Shown here: piece after piece, positions 63,041-64,000 of the stretch
How positions within the stretch are numbered: position 1 is the stretch's first letter
Layout: the number at the start of each line of letters is the position of its first letter
Assembly: GCF_018734325.1 (NCBI RefSeq)
Contig: NZ_CP073754.1
Span: 2,480,001 to 2,544,000 of the forward strand
Origin: Methylomonas paludis
GTDB lineage: Bacteria; Pseudomonadota; Gammaproteobacteria; Methylococcales; Methylomonadaceae
Reading direction: 5' to 3'
Length of the DNA: 64,000 bases
Made by a program: the position numbers and the translations under genes
The notes under the pieces: generated by a model
What the model saw: only the letters and a program-made list of their open reading frames with translations
Told to the model about the DNA's origin: nothing
Databases searched by the model: none

Positions 63041-63712
63041 ATGCAAATTATTCCAGTGATTGATTTAAAAGACGGTGTGGTGGTACATGCCGTACGCGGG
63101 GAACGCAGTCATTATCAGCCTATTCAGCATCATTCAAAATTATGCGCCGGTAGTACGCTAGCCGAAGTGATGGAAGGTTTTTTACAGTTATCTGCGTTTC
63201 AAACCTTTTATATCGCCGATTTGAATGCTATCAGCGGCCAGGGCCATCATCAGCCTTTAATTACTGAGTTGTTAAGCCAGTATCCCGGCATCGAATTCTG
63301 GGTGGATAACGGTAGTCAATTAAAGGGCCTGAACGTTGCTGATCCGGCTAATTATACAACGGTGATCGGCACTGAATCACAGCTATACGCACCTTTTAAA
63401 TGTACAGCAGATTTTATTTTGTCGCTGGATTACCAGCGTCAGCAGGCCAGCGGTCATGCAGGCTGGTTTGAGCAGGCGGAATTCTGGCCGGAACGACTGA
63501 TAGTGATGACTTTAAATCGGGTGGGCAGTCAGGACGGGCCGGATTTTGCCAAATTGGCGGAATTTACGGCGGCTTATCCGGAAAAACAGTTTATTGCTGC
63601 AGGTGGGGTACGCCACTACCAAGACTTGCAGGTTTTGGCTGGAAATGGGGTCAAGGCGGCTTTGCTGGCAACCGCTTTACATAGCGGTGCAATCACTCAA
63701 TTTGATTTTTAG
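63041..63712 (+). CDS. HisA-like TIM-barrel protein of H4MPT clusters (COG1411-like)
   Basis: Beta/alpha-barrel protein of 223 residues related to ProFAR isomerase but much diverged. The start MQIIPVIDLKDGVVVHAVRG at 63041 is the normal HisA/HisF opening, with the Asp in VIDLKDG; later blocks IADLNAISG and IAAGGVRHYQDL give the phosphate site. Homologues sit beside H4MPT/methylofuran genes in methylotrophs and archaea and are thought to act there, not in histidine synthesis. No strong ribosome site; upstream in-frame starts run into mfnD. Confidence 0.8.
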   Translation: MQIIPVIDLKDGVVVHAVRGERSHYQPIQHHSKLCAGSTLAEVMEGFLQLSAFQTFYIADLNAISGQGHHQPLITELLSQYPGIEFWVDNGSQLKGLNVADPANYTTVIGTESQLYAPFKCTADFILSLDYQRQQASGHAGWFEQAEFWPERLIVMTLNRVGSQDGPDFAKLAEFTAAYPEKQFIAAGGVRHYQDLQVLAGNGVKAALLATALHSGAITQFDF

Positions 63713-63751
63713 CGGTACGGCTGAGCTGGCCTGTTGCTAAATGCCAGACAA

Positions 63752-63781
63752 AAAAATACCCCAGCATGCCGGGGTATTTTT
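63752..63781. terminator. Bidirectional intrinsic terminator between HisA-like gene and fae
   Basis: AAAAATACCCC, loop AGCATGCC, GGGGTATTTTT: a perfect 11-bp stem with T-runs on both strands. It lies 40 bp after the HisA-like stop and 22 bp after the fae stop, so it serves both convergent genes. Confidence 0.9.
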
Positions 63782-63803
63782 AACATCCTTAACTACTAAC
63801 GAA

Positions 63804-64000
63804 TTAAACGTTGTTAGGAGCAAATGGGTGTTTAGCGGTACCTTTAGCTGCCAATACTTCTTTAGCAGTTGGGGTGCCAGCAACAGCGCGAGCAAGTGCT
63901 TCTCTGGTTGCTTTGTAGTTGAATTCTTCGATTTTTGCATCGTCTTCAGCCAACCAGTGGATGAAAACACCAACAGAAATGAACAAGTCATCAGCTTCTT
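63804..64000 (-). CDS. fae: Formaldehyde-activating enzyme (Fae), 5' end outside window
   Basis: The last 65 or so codons are visible. Fae condenses formaldehyde with tetrahydromethanopterin to methylene-H4MPT, the entry to formaldehyde oxidation in methylotrophs. The sequence EADDLFISVGVFIHWLAEDD, then FNYKATREALARAVAGTPTA and KHPFAPNNV is the Fae C-terminus. It is the strongest marker that this is a methylotroph with the H4MPT pathway, and the neighbouring cluster makes its cofactor. Confidence 0.96.
   Translation of the reverse strand, partial: EADDLFISVGVFIHWLAEDDAKIEEFNYKATREALARAVAGTPTAKEVLAAKGTAKHPFAPNNV

Noticed and set aside
1-64000. CRISPR array, prophage or rRNA operon
   Set aside because: No regularly spaced direct repeats, phage structural or integrase genes, or rRNA sequence were seen.

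Overview
This window most likely comes from the chromosome of a type I (gammaproteobacterial, Methylococcales-like) methanotroph or a close methylotrophic relative. Two things point there. The right end carries the C-terminus of formaldehyde-activating enzyme (fae), next to a cluster of archaeal-type genes for the C1 cofactors methylofuran and tetrahydromethanopterin (homologues of MfnD, MfnF and MfnE, a HisA-like protein, and pabB). The housekeeping gene orders are gammaproteobacterial (recA-recX-alaS-lysC, dksA-gluQ, aas-lplT, mrcB-lolA, prmB-aroC). No species is named because the sequence alone does not settle it.

Left part (1-9828, minus strand): a complete type II secretion operon in the Xanthomonas xps order E-F-G-H-I-J-K-L-M-N-D; only the secretin GspD runs off the edge. 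Next (10215-13688) is a 1157-residue protein with phosphoenolpyruvate-carboxykinase-like motifs, a candidate pyrophosphate-dependent PEPCK. Then come a D-Ala-D-Ala carboxypeptidase with a histidine-rich tail, slyX, and a three-gene unit of a small acidic protein, a P-loop protein and a MetA-family homoserine acyltransferase. It converges on an unusual RCK_N-RyR fusion protein.

Middle part (20149-35573): phosphoglycerate kinase; the lysophospholipid salvage pair aas-lplT with a TetR regulator; a Nudix hydrolase; YnfA; a helical protein of unknown function; tRNA-Asp(GUC); a zinc-ribbon methyltransferase; an aminotransferase-rhodanese-DUF3581 operon; dksA-gluQ; acs; and an EamA transporter.

Region 35818-42203 is a self-contained efflux module. 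A PAS-PAS sigma-54 activator is followed by a well-matched -24/-12 promoter and then an EmrB-type MFS pump, a NodT-type outer-membrane lipoprotein and an EmrA-type adaptor. Next are an HcaT-like transporter, aroC, prmB, two tandem paralogous lipoproteins, a LysR regulator, a 150-bp MITE-like inverted-repeat element, a beta carbonic anhydrase, lysC, alaS, recX, recA, mrcB and lolA. Region 57493-58330 is gene-poor and holds a decayed BrnT toxin gene and a possible small RNA.

Right end (58331-64000): a minus-strand operon mfnD-mfnF-pabB-mfnE-DUF2959 diverges by only 14 bp from a HisA-like gene. That gene shares a bidirectional terminator with fae. Together these genes supply and use the cofactors of formaldehyde oxidation. 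Short dispersed intergenic repeats occur throughout, as is common in these genomes. Functions are read from motifs and remembered families; no database search was run.
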